DNA of 64,000 bases from contig NZ_WBZD01000042.1 in the NCBI RefSeq assembly GCF_009720365.1, positions 62,001-126,000 of the forward strand. Direction: 5' to 3'. Positions 41,880 through 49,990 of the stretch are shown piece by piece (position 1 is the stretch's first letter; every line of letters begins with the position of its first letter). The DNA is from Catellatospora paridis (lineage in GTDB: Bacteria; Actinomycetota; Actinomycetes; Mycobacteriales; Micromonosporaceae). The notes beneath the pieces are model-generated. The model was not told the origin of the DNA and ran no database searches. It saw only the letters and a list, made by a program, of their open reading frames with translations. The position numbers were made by a program, and so were the translations under genes.

Positions 41880-43196
41880 ATGGCGGAACGGGAGAAGGTC
41901 GCGCACCTGCTGCGGAGGGCAACGTTCGGGCCCACCGCCGACGAGGTCGACCGGGCCGAGCGGGCCGGATACCAGGCGACCGTCGAGCAGCTGCTCGCGC
42001 CGACCGGCGCCGACCGGGGCGCGGCGCGCACACCCGCCCCGAAACTCGGCGCGGACCCCTACACGGACCTGCCCAAGAAGCCGACCCGCGAGCAGCGCCA
42101 GCGTGCCCAGCAGGCCCGCAAGGAGCAGGTGCAGCAGCTCACCCACTGGTGGGTGGACCGGATGGTCGCCGCGGACCACCAGCTGGCCGAGAAGCTGGTC
42201 TTCTTCTGGCACGGCCACTGGGCCACCAGCGTGCAGAAGGTCAAGTCGGCCGGGCTGATGCTGGCCCAGCAGCAGACCTTCCGGCGCGACGGCCGGGGCG
42301 ACTTCGGGGTGCTGGTGCGGGCGATGCTGCGCGACGGCGCACTGATCCACTGGCTGGACGGGCAGCGCAACACCCGCAAGGCTCCGAACGAGAACCTGGC
42401 CCGCGAGCTGATGGAGCTGTTCACGCTCGGCATCGGCGCGTACACCGAGGCCGATGTGAAGGCCGCGGCCCGCGCACTGACCGGCTGGACCGTGGACCGG
42501 GTCGACGGCACGGCCGCCTTCCAGCAGGCCCGCCACGACCCCGGTGAGAAGACCGTGCTCGGCCGCACCGGCCCGCTGGACGCGGACTCGCTGGCCGAGG
42601 CCATCCTGGCGCAGCCCGCCGCCGACACGTTCCTGCCCGCGCGACTGTGGTTCCGGTTCGCCTCCGGCGAGCCCATGCCGGCCCCCGTACGCGACCGGCT
42701 GTCGGCCGCGTTCGCCGGGCACGACGTCACCGCGCTGGTCCGGGCGCTGCTGGTGGACGAGCAGTTCACCGCCACCGGCGGGCAGCTGGTCAAGCAGCCG
42801 GTGGAGTGGCTGGTCGGCGCGGTGCGCCAGCTCGGCGCCGGCGGCGCGGCTGACGACAAGCAGCGCAAGCAGCTCTACCAGGGCTTGAACCGGCTCGACC
42901 AGGTGCCGTTCAAGCCGCCGAGCGTCGGCGGCTGGCCGTCGGGCACGGCCTGGCTCAACACGTTCGCCACGCAGACCCGGGTGCAGCTGGCGCAGGCCCT
43001 GTCCGCCGCGGCGAGCCCCGCGTTCCTGGAGCGGCTGTCCGCCGCCCCGGTCGCCGGGCGGCCCGAGGCGCTGGCCCGGCTGCTGGTCGTGGACGCCTGG
43101 ACCGACCGGACCCGGGCGGTGCTGGCCGACGCGGCCAAGGATGCCCGGAAGCTGACCGTGCTGGGGCTGATCAGCCCCGAGTACGCGGTGCACTGA
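41880..43196 (+). CDS. DUF1800-family protein
   Basis: A 438-residue DUF1800 protein: MAEREKVAHLLRRATFGPT at the start, WWVDRMVAADHQLAEKLVFFWHGHWATS, and LARELMELFTLGIGAYTEADVKAAARALTGW, all characteristic. Members are paired with DUF1501 proteins and are suspected to be exported enzymes of unknown activity. This one has no signal peptide, while its DUF1501 partner has a Tat signal. ATG 41880 is six bases after TAGGAT (leaderless pattern). The gap to the DUF1501 gene is 20 bases. Confidence 0.92.
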   Translation: MAEREKVAHLLRRATFGPTADEVDRAERAGYQATVEQLLAPTGADRGAARTPAPKLGADPYTDLPKKPTREQRQRAQQARKEQVQQLTHWWVDRMVAADHQLAEKLVFFWHGHWATSVQKVKSAGLMLAQQQTFRRDGRGDFGVLVRAMLRDGALIHWLDGQRNTRKAPNENLARELMELFTLGIGAYTEADVKAAARALTGWTVDRVDGTAAFQQARHDPGEKTVLGRTGPLDADSLAEAILAQPAADTFLPARLWFRFASGEPMPAPVRDRLSAAFAGHDVTALVRALLVDEQFTATGGQLVKQPVEWLVGAVRQLGAGGAADDKQRKQLYQGLNRLDQVPFKPPSVGGWPSGTAWLNTFATQTRVQLAQALSAAASPAFLERLSAAPVAGRPEALARLLVVDAWTDRTRAVLADAAKDARKLTVLGLISPEYAVH

Positions 43197-43216
43197 GACT
43201 TCGAGGAGGACGCCCG

Positions 43217-44449
43217 ATGGACACCACGACCCGGCGCAGGTTCCTGATCGCCAGCGGCGTCGTCGGCGGCGCGGCGCTGGCCGCGGGCGCGACCACGCTG
43301 GCCCTGTCCGACATCCTCGACACTGCCGGCGACCGCCCCGAGGGCGCGAAGACGCTCGTCGTCATCACGCTGTACGGCGGCAACGACGGCCTCAACACCG
43401 TCATCCCGTACGCCGACCGCGCCTACCAGGACGCCCGGCCCGAGCTGGCCTACGACGGCGGTGAGGTGCTCAGACTCGACGACGCCACCGGCCTGAACCC
43501 GGCGCTGAAGGGGCTGCACGAGCTGTTCGGGAGCAAGAAGCTGGCCGTCGTACGCGGTGTCGGCTACCCCAAGCCCGACCGCAGCCACTTCCGCTCGATG
43601 GACATCTGGCAGACCGCCAACCCGGAGCGGCCCGGCAACACCGGCTGGATCGGCCGCTGGCTCGACGGCGCGGGCGGCGACCCGCGGCTGGCCGTGTCGT
43701 TCGAGAAGGTGCTGCCGCCGCTGCTGGCCGGGGAGAGGAGCGCCGGTGCGGTGATCGGCGCGGCCGACGTGAAGCTGCCCAAGGCGGTCACCGCGCAGGC
43801 CCTGGCCGGGTTCGCCAAGCCGTCGGCCGGGGAGCCGCCGCTGCAGGCGCGGGCCGCGGCCTGCTTCGGCGACCTGGCCCGGGTGCGGGAGATGGCCCAG
43901 CAGGTCAAGGACACCGACCCCGACAGCGACGGCGGTGACGAGGAGAAGGTCCCGGCGACCGGCACCGGCGGCCTGGCCGGGCTGCAGGCGCAGCTCGACC
44001 TGGTCGCGCAGTGCATCGAGGCCGGAGTGTCGACGCGGATGTTCTCGGTGTCGCTGGGCGGCTTCGACACCCACGCCGACGAGCGCGACCTGCAGGAGAC
44101 GCTGCTGTCCTACCTGGACCGCGGCCTGACCGCGTTCTACAAGCGCATCACCGCCCACCCGGCGGGCAGGGACGTGGTGGTGCTGGTCTACTCCGAGTTC
44201 GGCCGCCGGGTGCGGGCCAACGCCTCCGACGGCACCGACCACGGCACCGCGTCCAACGTGTTCGTGCTCGGCGAGTCGATCCCGGGTGGACTGTACGGCG
44301 AGCAGCCCAGCCTCACCGACCTCGACGACGGGGACCTGAAGTTCACCACCGACTTCCGCGACGTGTACGCCAGCGCCCTGGACCGGGTCCTGCAGGCCGA
44401 TCCGGGGGCCGCGCTCAACGGCTGGAAGGGCCGCTTGGACTGGTGGTGA
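43217..44449 (+). CDS. DUF1501-family Tat-exported protein
   Basis: A 410-residue protein. The Tat-type signal TTRRRFLIASGVVGGAALAAG lies at residues 3-23. The DUF1501 (sulfatase-like, alkaline-phosphatase-fold) domain follows: VVITLYGGNDGLNTVIPYADRAY, RSHFRSMDIWQTANPE, GFDTHADERDLQETLL, VYSEFGRRVRANASDGTDHGTASNVFVLG. RBS GAGGA is upstream. It forms a two-gene operon with DUF1800. No reaction is proven for the pair. Confidence 0.93.
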   Translation: MDTTTRRRFLIASGVVGGAALAAGATTLALSDILDTAGDRPEGAKTLVVITLYGGNDGLNTVIPYADRAYQDARPELAYDGGEVLRLDDATGLNPALKGLHELFGSKKLAVVRGVGYPKPDRSHFRSMDIWQTANPERPGNTGWIGRWLDGAGGDPRLAVSFEKVLPPLLAGERSAGAVIGAADVKLPKAVTAQALAGFAKPSAGEPPLQARAAACFGDLARVREMAQQVKDTDPDSDGGDEEKVPATGTGGLAGLQAQLDLVAQCIEAGVSTRMFSVSLGGFDTHADERDLQETLLSYLDRGLTAFYKRITAHPAGRDVVVLVYSEFGRRVRANASDGTDHGTASNVFVLGESIPGGLYGEQPSLTDLDDGDLKFTTDFRDVYASALDRVLQADPGAALNGWKGRLDWW

Positions 44450-44506
44450 CCGGCGGGCGCAAAGCGGGGATGGTGCCCGCGACGCCGATGGCTTAGCTTC
44501 ATGCGC

Positions 44507-45172
44507 ATGTCTCGAAAGATCGTCGCCGTTCTCGCCGCGGTGGCCGTGGCCGTGCTGCTGCCCTCCCCCGCGCAGGCGCACGGCCAGCTGGCCTTCTCCG
44601 ACCCGGTGGACCGCAGCACGCTGACCGAGCCCCGCGAGAGCGTGCGGCTGGTCTTCACCGAGAAGCCGAACCCGGCCGCGTACTTCACGGTGAAGGCCCC
44701 CGACGGCACCCGCGTGGACCACGGCTGGTCCGGTGGTGAGCCAAAGCCGCTGCCCAGCCCGGTGCAGGAGCTGACGCTGCGCGACGGCAACTGGGAGCCG
44801 CAGCTCTACAAGACCGGCTTCCCGGCGGTGATCCCCGTGTCGCACTGGCCGCAGACCGGCGTCTACACCATCACCTACCTGTCGGTGGCCTCCGACAGCG
44901 ACAGGGTCAGCGGCGAGATCCGCTTCGACTACCAGGGCAAGATCACCGCCGCGCCCGCCGGCTGGCAGCCGCCGACCAACCAGCCCGACCCGCTGCTGCT
45001 CGGCCAGACCGCGCCGCCGCCGCCCGCCGCGTCCGGGAACTCGATCACCGTGTCCGCCACCGCACCTGCCGAGCCCGACTCGCCGACCTGGCCCTACTGG
45101 GCGCTCGCCGGGCTGGTGGCGGCGCTGGCCGTCGGCGGCGTGCTGGTGCACCGGCGGCGCACCGCGCGCTGA
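44507..45172 (+). CDS. CopC-domain copper-binding membrane-anchored protein
   Basis: A 221-residue protein. The signal peptide (MSRKIVAVLAAVAVAVLLP) is cleaved after AQA, so the mature protein begins HGQLAFSDPVDRSTLTEP. An N-terminal His as copper ligand is typical of CopC. The CopC beta-sandwich continues to about residue 150, then a Pro-rich linker and one C-terminal helix (WPYWALAGLVAALAVGGVLV) with a basic tail. Start 44507 is preferred over 44501 because TAGCTT lies seven bases before it (leaderless pattern). It probably delivers or buffers copper outside the membrane. Confidence 0.88.
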   Translation: MSRKIVAVLAAVAVAVLLPSPAQAHGQLAFSDPVDRSTLTEPRESVRLVFTEKPNPAAYFTVKAPDGTRVDHGWSGGEPKPLPSPVQELTLRDGNWEPQLYKTGFPAVIPVSHWPQTGVYTITYLSVASDSDRVSGEIRFDYQGKITAAPAGWQPPTNQPDPLLLGQTAPPPPAASGNSITVSATAPAEPDSPTWPYWALAGLVAALAVGGVLVHRRRTAR

Positions 45173-45177
45173 CCTCG

Positions 45178-45210
45178 GGCCCGCGTCGCACCCGCTGTGC
45201 GACGCGGGCC
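45178..45210 (+). terminator. terminator of the copC-like gene
   Basis: Perfect 13-bp stem GGCCCGCGTCGCA / TGCGACGCGGGCC with a 7-base loop, five bases past the stop. Confidence 0.9.
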
Positions 45211-45274
45211 GCCCGCCGTCCGTGAATCTCGTTCGCAGGCGCACCCGCGGGGGCGCGCGGCGGAGGGGGACGAG

Positions 45275-45991
45275 ATGACCCGGATCGTCGAGAAGGTGCA
45301 GGGTTCGGCCGGAGAGCGCCGTCTCCAGCAGGCGCACGGCACCGCCGGACGAGCCCAGCGCTTCTACGACCAGCAACAGCTCGACCACCTCAACGAGCGC
45401 ATGACCGCGTTCGTCAGCCGCCAGGAGATGATGTTCGTCGCGACCTCCGACGCCGACGGGGAGTGCGACAACACGTTCCGCGCCGGGCCCGCGGGTTTCG
45501 TGCACGTGCTCGACGCCACCCACCTGACCTGGCCCGAGTACCGCGGCAACGGGGTGATGGCGAGCCTGGGCAACATCACCGAGAACGGCCACGTGGGACT
45601 GTTGTTCGTCGACTTCGTCAGCGACGTCATCGGGCTGCACGTCAACGGCCGCGCCTCGGTGGTGGAGGACGAGATCGCCCGCGCCGCCTACCCTGAGCTG
45701 CCGATCGACCCGGTCCCCGGGCGGCGGGCCGAACGCTGGGTGCTGGTCGAGGTGCAGGAGGCGTACATCCACTGCGCCAAGCACATCCCGCGGATGGCGA
45801 AGGCGCCGCGCAAGCGCGAGTGGGGCACCGACGACGTACGGCGCAAGGGCGGCGACTTCTTCGGCGCGGCCGCCGACGCCGCCGCACGCGCGGCCTCGGC
45901 CGCCGACGTGGCCCGGCCCACGCGGCTGCGGCGCTGGCTGCGGCGGCTCGCCCCGGGCCGCCGGGTCGGGTCGGCCGCCGACACCCGGTGA
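45275..45991 (+). CDS. pyridoxamine 5'-phosphate oxidase-family flavin-binding protein
   Basis: A 238-residue split-barrel (FMN-binding) protein. FVSRQEMMFVATSDADGECDNTFRAGPAGFVHVLD and YRGNGVMASLGNITENGHVGLLFVDF are typical of the PNPOx-like group that reduces or binds flavin or F420. The C-terminus is Arg/Ala-rich and probably flexible. ATG 45275 follows CGGAGGGGG. It is convergent with the response-regulator gene. True substrate unknown. Confidence 0.85.
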   Translation: MTRIVEKVQGSAGERRLQQAHGTAGRAQRFYDQQQLDHLNERMTAFVSRQEMMFVATSDADGECDNTFRAGPAGFVHVLDATHLTWPEYRGNGVMASLGNITENGHVGLLFVDFVSDVIGLHVNGRASVVEDEIARAAYPELPIDPVPGRRAERWVLVEVQEAYIHCAKHIPRMAKAPRKREWGTDDVRRKGGDFFGAAADAAARAASAADVARPTRLRRWLRRLAPGRRVGSAADTR

Positions 45992-45997
45992 CGGGCG

Positions 45998-46654
45998 TCA
46001 GCCCGGCGGGGTGACCAGGCCCAGCTCGTACGCGGTGATGACGAGCTGAACGCGGTCGCGGGCCGCCAGCTTGCCGAGCAGCCGCGCGACGTGCGACTTC
46101 GCGGTGGCCGGGGAGATGAACAGCTCCTGGGCGATCTCGCCGTTGGACAGACCGCGGCCGATCAGGGTGAGCACTTCGCGTTCCCGGTCGGTGATGCCCG
46201 GGTCGGGGCGTGCCGCGCGCGGGGCGGCCGGACCGGCGGCGAAGTCGGCGATGAGCCGGCGGGTGACGCTCGGCGCGATCAGCGCGTCCCCGGCGGCGAC
46301 GACCCGGATCGCGGCCAGGATGTCGTCCAGCGCCATGTCCTTGACCAGGAACCCGCTGGCCCCGGCCCGCAGCGTGCCGTAGACGTGCTCGTCCTCGTCG
46401 AACGTGGTGAGCATGAGCACCCGCGCGGGTCCGGACGCGGCGGTGATCTGCCGGGTGGCCTCGATGCCGTCCATGCCCGGCATGCGGATGTCCATCACCA
46501 CCACGTCGGGGCGCAGCTCGGCGGTCAGCCGGACCGCGTCGGCCCCGGTGCCCGCCTCCGCGACCACGGCCAGGTCGGGCGTCTCGTTGATCAGCACCCG
46601 CAGCCCGGACCGCACCAGCGGCTGGTCGTCGGCGAGCAGCACCCGGACCGTCAT
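45998..46654 (-). CDS. NarL/LuxR-family response regulator
   Basis: A 218-residue two-domain regulator. The receiver has acidic DDQ (residues 9-11), phosphoacceptor Asp in VVVMDIRMPGMDG (about 54) and Lys in LVKDMALDD. The LuxR-type HTH spans about 150-210 (GITDREREVLTLIGRGLSNGEIAQELF; SPATAKSHVARLLGKL). ATG 46654 overlaps the kinase stop as ATGA. It is divergent from an ABC exporter operon, its likely target. Confidence 0.93.
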   Translation of the reverse strand: MTVRVLLADDQPLVRSGLRVLINETPDLAVVAEAGTGADAVRLTAELRPDVVVMDIRMPGMDGIEATRQITAASGPARVLMLTTFDEDEHVYGTLRAGASGFLVKDMALDDILAAIRVVAAGDALIAPSVTRRLIADFAAGPAAPRAARPDPGITDREREVLTLIGRGLSNGEIAQELFISPATAKSHVARLLGKLAARDRVQLVITAYELGLVTPPG

Positions 46655-47943
46655 CGCACGACCGCCCCGCTGTGCGTGGCGGTCGCGCCCCGCTGCGACG
46701 CCACGGGCGGCGGCACGACCGTGCCTGGCTCCGCCGGCGAACGCCATGCATCGGCGGCATGCTCGGGCAGCGGCAGCCGTGCGGTGACCCGCCAGCCGCC
46801 CTCAGCGCGCGGTCCGGCGCTGAACTCGCCGCCGAGCAGGGTCACCCGCTCGCGCATCCCGGTGACGCCGTAGCCGGCTCCGGGGGCGGCGCTGCCCCGG
46901 CCGTCGTCGGTGACCTCCAGGCACAGCTCGGCGTCACGGTAGTCGACGGTCACCGCACAGCGGGGCGTGGCCGCGTGCCGTACCACGTTGGTGACGGCCT
47001 CCTGCACCACCCGGTACGCCGACAGTTCGATGTCGGCGGGCAGCGGCCGCCGGTCGCCGCGCCAGTCGAGCGTGACCTGCACCCCAGCACCCGAGGTGGT
47101 GGCGGCCAGCCGGTCCAGGTCGGCGAGCACCGGCGCGGGCGCGGCCGGGGCGAGCCCGGCGGGGGCGTCCTGCCGCAGTCCGACCAGCATGCGCCGCAGC
47201 CCGGCCAGGGTCTCGCGGCTGGTCTCCTCGACGGCCTGCAGCGCGTTGCGGGCCTCGGCGGGCTGGGTGTCGATGACGCGGCGGCCCATGCCCGCCTGGA
47301 TGGCGATGACGCCGATGCTGTGCGCGACCATGTCGTGCAGCTCCCGGGCGATGCGCAGGCGCTCCTCGGTGGTCGCCTGGCTCGCGGCCCGGACCCGGAT
47401 CGCCTCGGCGTGCTCGCGCCGGGCCCGCACCGAGTTGCCGACGGTCCAGGTCAGCGCCATGGCCAGGGTGGGGATCTCGAACTCGAAGACGGGCGTGTTC
47501 AGGCCGTTGCCGTAGCCGATGACGACCTGGACGAGCAGCGCGGCGAAGGCCACGGCGGCGGAGACCCGCCGCATCCGGTTCGCCGCGACGACGGCCACGG
47601 CCAGGTCGACGGCGATGATCTGCAGGTAGCGCATGTCGGTGAGGTAGGCGATCTCCTGGGTGTGGATCGCGACGGTGGTCGCCGCGGAGCCGAGCAGCAG
47701 CAGGCCCAGCGCGACGAGCGGCCGGCGGCGCAGCAGCGCGAACGGCAGCGCCAGCGCCAGGGCGGGCAGCAGGTGGCGCACCGACAGCCACTGCACCAGG
47801 TCGACGCTGCCGCCGCCCGCGCCGTCGGCGACCACGACGTACAGCAGCAACGGCGAGGCCAGCGCGCCGCTCCACGCCAGCACGGCGCGTACCTGCGCCA
47901 GGGCGGTCCGGCGCGGCCGCCGGTCGGGGGTGATGGGGTCCAC
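46651..47943 (-). CDS. sensor histidine kinase (HisKA_3)
   Basis: A 430-residue kinase. Five to six N-terminal helices (residues about 18-170) have almost no extracellular loop, so it probably senses within the membrane. HisKA_3 phosphoacceptor His lies in RELHDMVAHSIGVIAIQ (about residue 214). The HATPase domain has VVQEAVTNVVRHA (N box) and DDGRGSAAPGAGYGVTGMRERV (G boxes). GTG 47943 is six bases after TACTCT (leaderless pattern). It overlaps the regulator gene by ATGA. Bacitracin/LiaS-like systems look similar, but the signal is unknown. Confidence 0.92.
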   Translation of the reverse strand: MDPITPDRRPRRTALAQVRAVLAWSGALASPLLLYVVVADGAGGGSVDLVQWLSVRHLLPALALALPFALLRRRPLVALGLLLLGSAATTVAIHTQEIAYLTDMRYLQIIAVDLAVAVVAANRMRRVSAAVAFAALLVQVVIGYGNGLNTPVFEFEIPTLAMALTWTVGNSVRARREHAEAIRVRAASQATTEERLRIARELHDMVAHSIGVIAIQAGMGRRVIDTQPAEARNALQAVEETSRETLAGLRRMLVGLRQDAPAGLAPAAPAPVLADLDRLAATTSGAGVQVTLDWRGDRRPLPADIELSAYRVVQEAVTNVVRHAATPRCAVTVDYRDAELCLEVTDDGRGSAAPGAGYGVTGMRERVTLLGGEFSAGPRAEGGWRVTARLPLPEHAADAWRSPAEPGTVVPPPVASQRGATATHSGAVVR

Positions 47944-48074
47944 CCGGCGAGAGTAGCCAGCTCAGCGCGGTGCGGCATCGGCCCGTGGGCGTACGCCCGC
48001 GGGACGCAACCCGCCCTGCGACTGCCGCCCACGGCCCGATGCCCACGGCCGCCCGGCCGGACAGGATCGTTCCC

Positions 48075-48980
48075 ATGATCGAAGTCATCGGCCTGACCAA
48101 GCGCTACGGCGGCAAGACCGCCGTCGACGACCTGTCCTTCACCGTGCGGCCCGGACACGTCACCGGCTTCCTCGGCCCGAACGGCGCGGGCAAGACCACC
48201 ACGCTGCGCGTCATCCTGGGCCTGGACGCGCCCACCAGCGGCGCGGCCACGGTCGGCGGAGTGCCGTTCCGGTCGCACTCGCGGGGCCTGCACCACGTCG
48301 GTGCGCTGCTCGACGCGCAGCAGGTGCACGGCGGGCGCAGCGCCGCGGCCCACCTGAGCGCCCTGGCCCGCAGCAACGGCATCGGCCGGCGGCGGGTCGG
48401 CGAGGTGCTGGCCGAGGTGGGGCTGACCGATGCGGCACACCGCCGCGTCGGCGGCTTCTCCCTCGGCATGAAGCAGCGCCTGGGCATCGCGGCGGCGCTG
48501 CTGGGCGACCCGCCGGTGCTGATGTTCGACGAGCCGATCAACGGCATGGACCCGGAGGGCGTGCGCTGGGTGCGCCACCTGTTCCGGCGGCTGGCCGCGC
48601 AGGGCCGCACCGTGTTCCTGTCCAGCCACCTGATGACCGAGATGGAGCACACCGCCGACCACCTGGTCGTCATCGGCCAGGGCCGGCTCATCGCCGCCGA
48701 GCCGCTGCGCACGTTCGCCGACCGCGGCACCCGCCAGCAGGTCACCGTGCGCACCCCGCAGGCGGCCGCGTTCACCGCCGCGCTGACCGCGGCGGGCGCC
48801 GCCGTCGACGCCGCACCCGACCACCTCGCCGTACGCGGGCTGTCCGCCGAACGCGTCGGTGCGCTCGCCTTCGCCAACGCCGTCGAGCTGCACGAACTGA
48901 CCACCCGCACCACCAGCCTGGAGGAAGCCTTCATGGAGATCACCGCCGGCCACGCCGACCACCTGGCCGGGTCCCGATGA
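48075..48980 (+). CDS. ABC transporter ATP-binding protein (antibiotic-export type)
   Basis: A 301-residue ATPase: Walker A FLGPNGAGKTTTLR, signature FSLGMKQRLGIA (LGMKQR replaces LSGGQ, as in bacitracin-type BcrA exporters), Walker B VLMFDEPINGMDPEG, H-loop SSHLMTEMEHTAD. It overlaps the permease gene by ATGA. It is divergent from the HK-RR pair, the classic arrangement for regulated peptide-antibiotic export or self-protection. ATG 48075 lies seven bases after CAGGAT. Confidence 0.92.
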   Translation: MIEVIGLTKRYGGKTAVDDLSFTVRPGHVTGFLGPNGAGKTTTLRVILGLDAPTSGAATVGGVPFRSHSRGLHHVGALLDAQQVHGGRSAAAHLSALARSNGIGRRRVGEVLAEVGLTDAAHRRVGGFSLGMKQRLGIAAALLGDPPVLMFDEPINGMDPEGVRWVRHLFRRLAAQGRTVFLSSHLMTEMEHTADHLVVIGQGRLIAAEPLRTFADRGTRQQVTVRTPQAAAFTAALTAAGAAVDAAPDHLAVRGLSAERVGALAFANAVELHELTTRTTSLEEAFMEITAGHADHLAGSR

Positions 48981-49834
48981 CCACGTCCCTGCACCCGGCC
49001 CCGCCCGTCCCCGCCCGCACCCGTGCCGCCGCACCGCGGGCCCGCTTCACGGACCTGGTCGCCGCCGAGTGGATCAAACTGTGGTCGCTGCGGTCCACCC
49101 CGTGGACGCTCGGCCTGGCCACGCTGTTCGTCCTCGGAGCGGCCGCGCTGGCGGCCAAGGCCGACTACGACAACTTCCCGTTCTACGAGCCCGAGACGCA
49201 GCGCGATCACATGTTCTCCCTCAGCGACGCGTTCCCGCAGGAGGGCTACCTGACCCTGATGATCGTCGCGGTCAGCCTCGGCGCGCTCAGCGTGGTCTCC
49301 GAGTACGGCAGCGGCCTGATCCGGACCACGACGGCGGCCGTGCCCGCGCGCGGCGCGACGGTGCTGGCCAAGGCGGTGGTGACGGCCGGGGTCTGGACCG
49401 CGACCGGCATCGTCATCGCCTTCGGCTCGTTCGCCGTGTCGCAGGCGATCCTCGCCGGCCGCGACGCGGCGGTGTCCCTCTCGGACCCGGTCTCGATCCG
49501 TGCCGTGGCCGCCTCCGCCCTGCTCGCCCCGGTGTGCGCGCTCATCGGGCTGTGCCTGGGCGTGCTGATCCGGCACGCCGCCACCACCATGGTCACCGGC
49601 ATTTTCCTGCTGCTGATGCTCCCGACGATGTTCTCCTCGGACAAGCGCTGGTCGGCCGAGCTGAGCAACCTGATGCCCGGCGTCGCCTGGAACCGCCTCA
49701 CCACGGGCTGGATGCCCCCGCCACGCCCCGACTACTTCCCCGCCACCATCACCGAGTCCTGGCTGGTCCTAGCCGCCTGGCCCCTCCTCCTCCTCATCCC
49801 CGCCCTCCTCACCATCCGCCGCCGCGACGTCTAG
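48977..49834 (+). CDS. ABC transporter permease
   Basis: A 285-residue membrane subunit with six helices, such as TLGLATLFVLGAAALAAKA, YLTLMIVAVSLGALSVVSEYG, AVVTAGVWTATGIVIAFGS and WPLLLLIPALLTIRRRDV. The motif SVVSEYGSGLIRTTTAAVPARG is typical of ABC-2 permeases of the BcrB type. It is translationally coupled (ATGA) to the ATPase and ends before a hairpin made of GGAAGGGCACCTTC repeats. Confidence 0.9.
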   Translation: MTTSLHPAPPVPARTRAAAPRARFTDLVAAEWIKLWSLRSTPWTLGLATLFVLGAAALAAKADYDNFPFYEPETQRDHMFSLSDAFPQEGYLTLMIVAVSLGALSVVSEYGSGLIRTTTAAVPARGATVLAKAVVTAGVWTATGIVIAFGSFAVSQAILAGRDAAVSLSDPVSIRAVAASALLAPVCALIGLCLGVLIRHAATTMVTGIFLLLMLPTMFSSDKRWSAELSNLMPGVAWNRLTTGWMPPPRPDYFPATITESWLVLAAWPLLLLIPALLTIRRRDV

Positions 49835-49840
49835 ACCGAA

Positions 49841-49886
49841 GGAAGGGCACCTTCACATCGATATGCGTTGCAGAAGGTGCCCTTCC
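49841..49886. terminator. inverted pair of GGAAGGGCACCTTC repeats
   Basis: GGAAGGGCACCTTC (49841-49854) and its exact reverse complement (49873-49886) flank an 18-base AT-richer loop, seven bases after the permease stop. The same 14-mer appears twice at 60582-60626. Confidence 0.8.
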
Positions 49887-49966
49887 CAACACTGACCGGC
49901 ACCCGACCAGGACATCGACCTGTTCCGGTGATGTCGCGGCGCGGCGCGCGGACGCACACTGACGCC

Positions 49967-49990
49967 ATGTCCATCGTGGCCGGCCGATGA
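49967..49990 (+). CDS. possible seven-residue leader peptide MSIVAGR
   Basis: ATG 49967 lies six bases after CACACT, a weak -10 like those of the leaderless genes here. It reads MSIVAGR and stops at TGA 49988-49990, overlapping the P450 ATG (49987) as ATGA. Translation-coupled reinitiation is plausible because the P450 start has no ribosome site. Could be chance. Confidence 0.35.
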   Translation: MSIVAGR

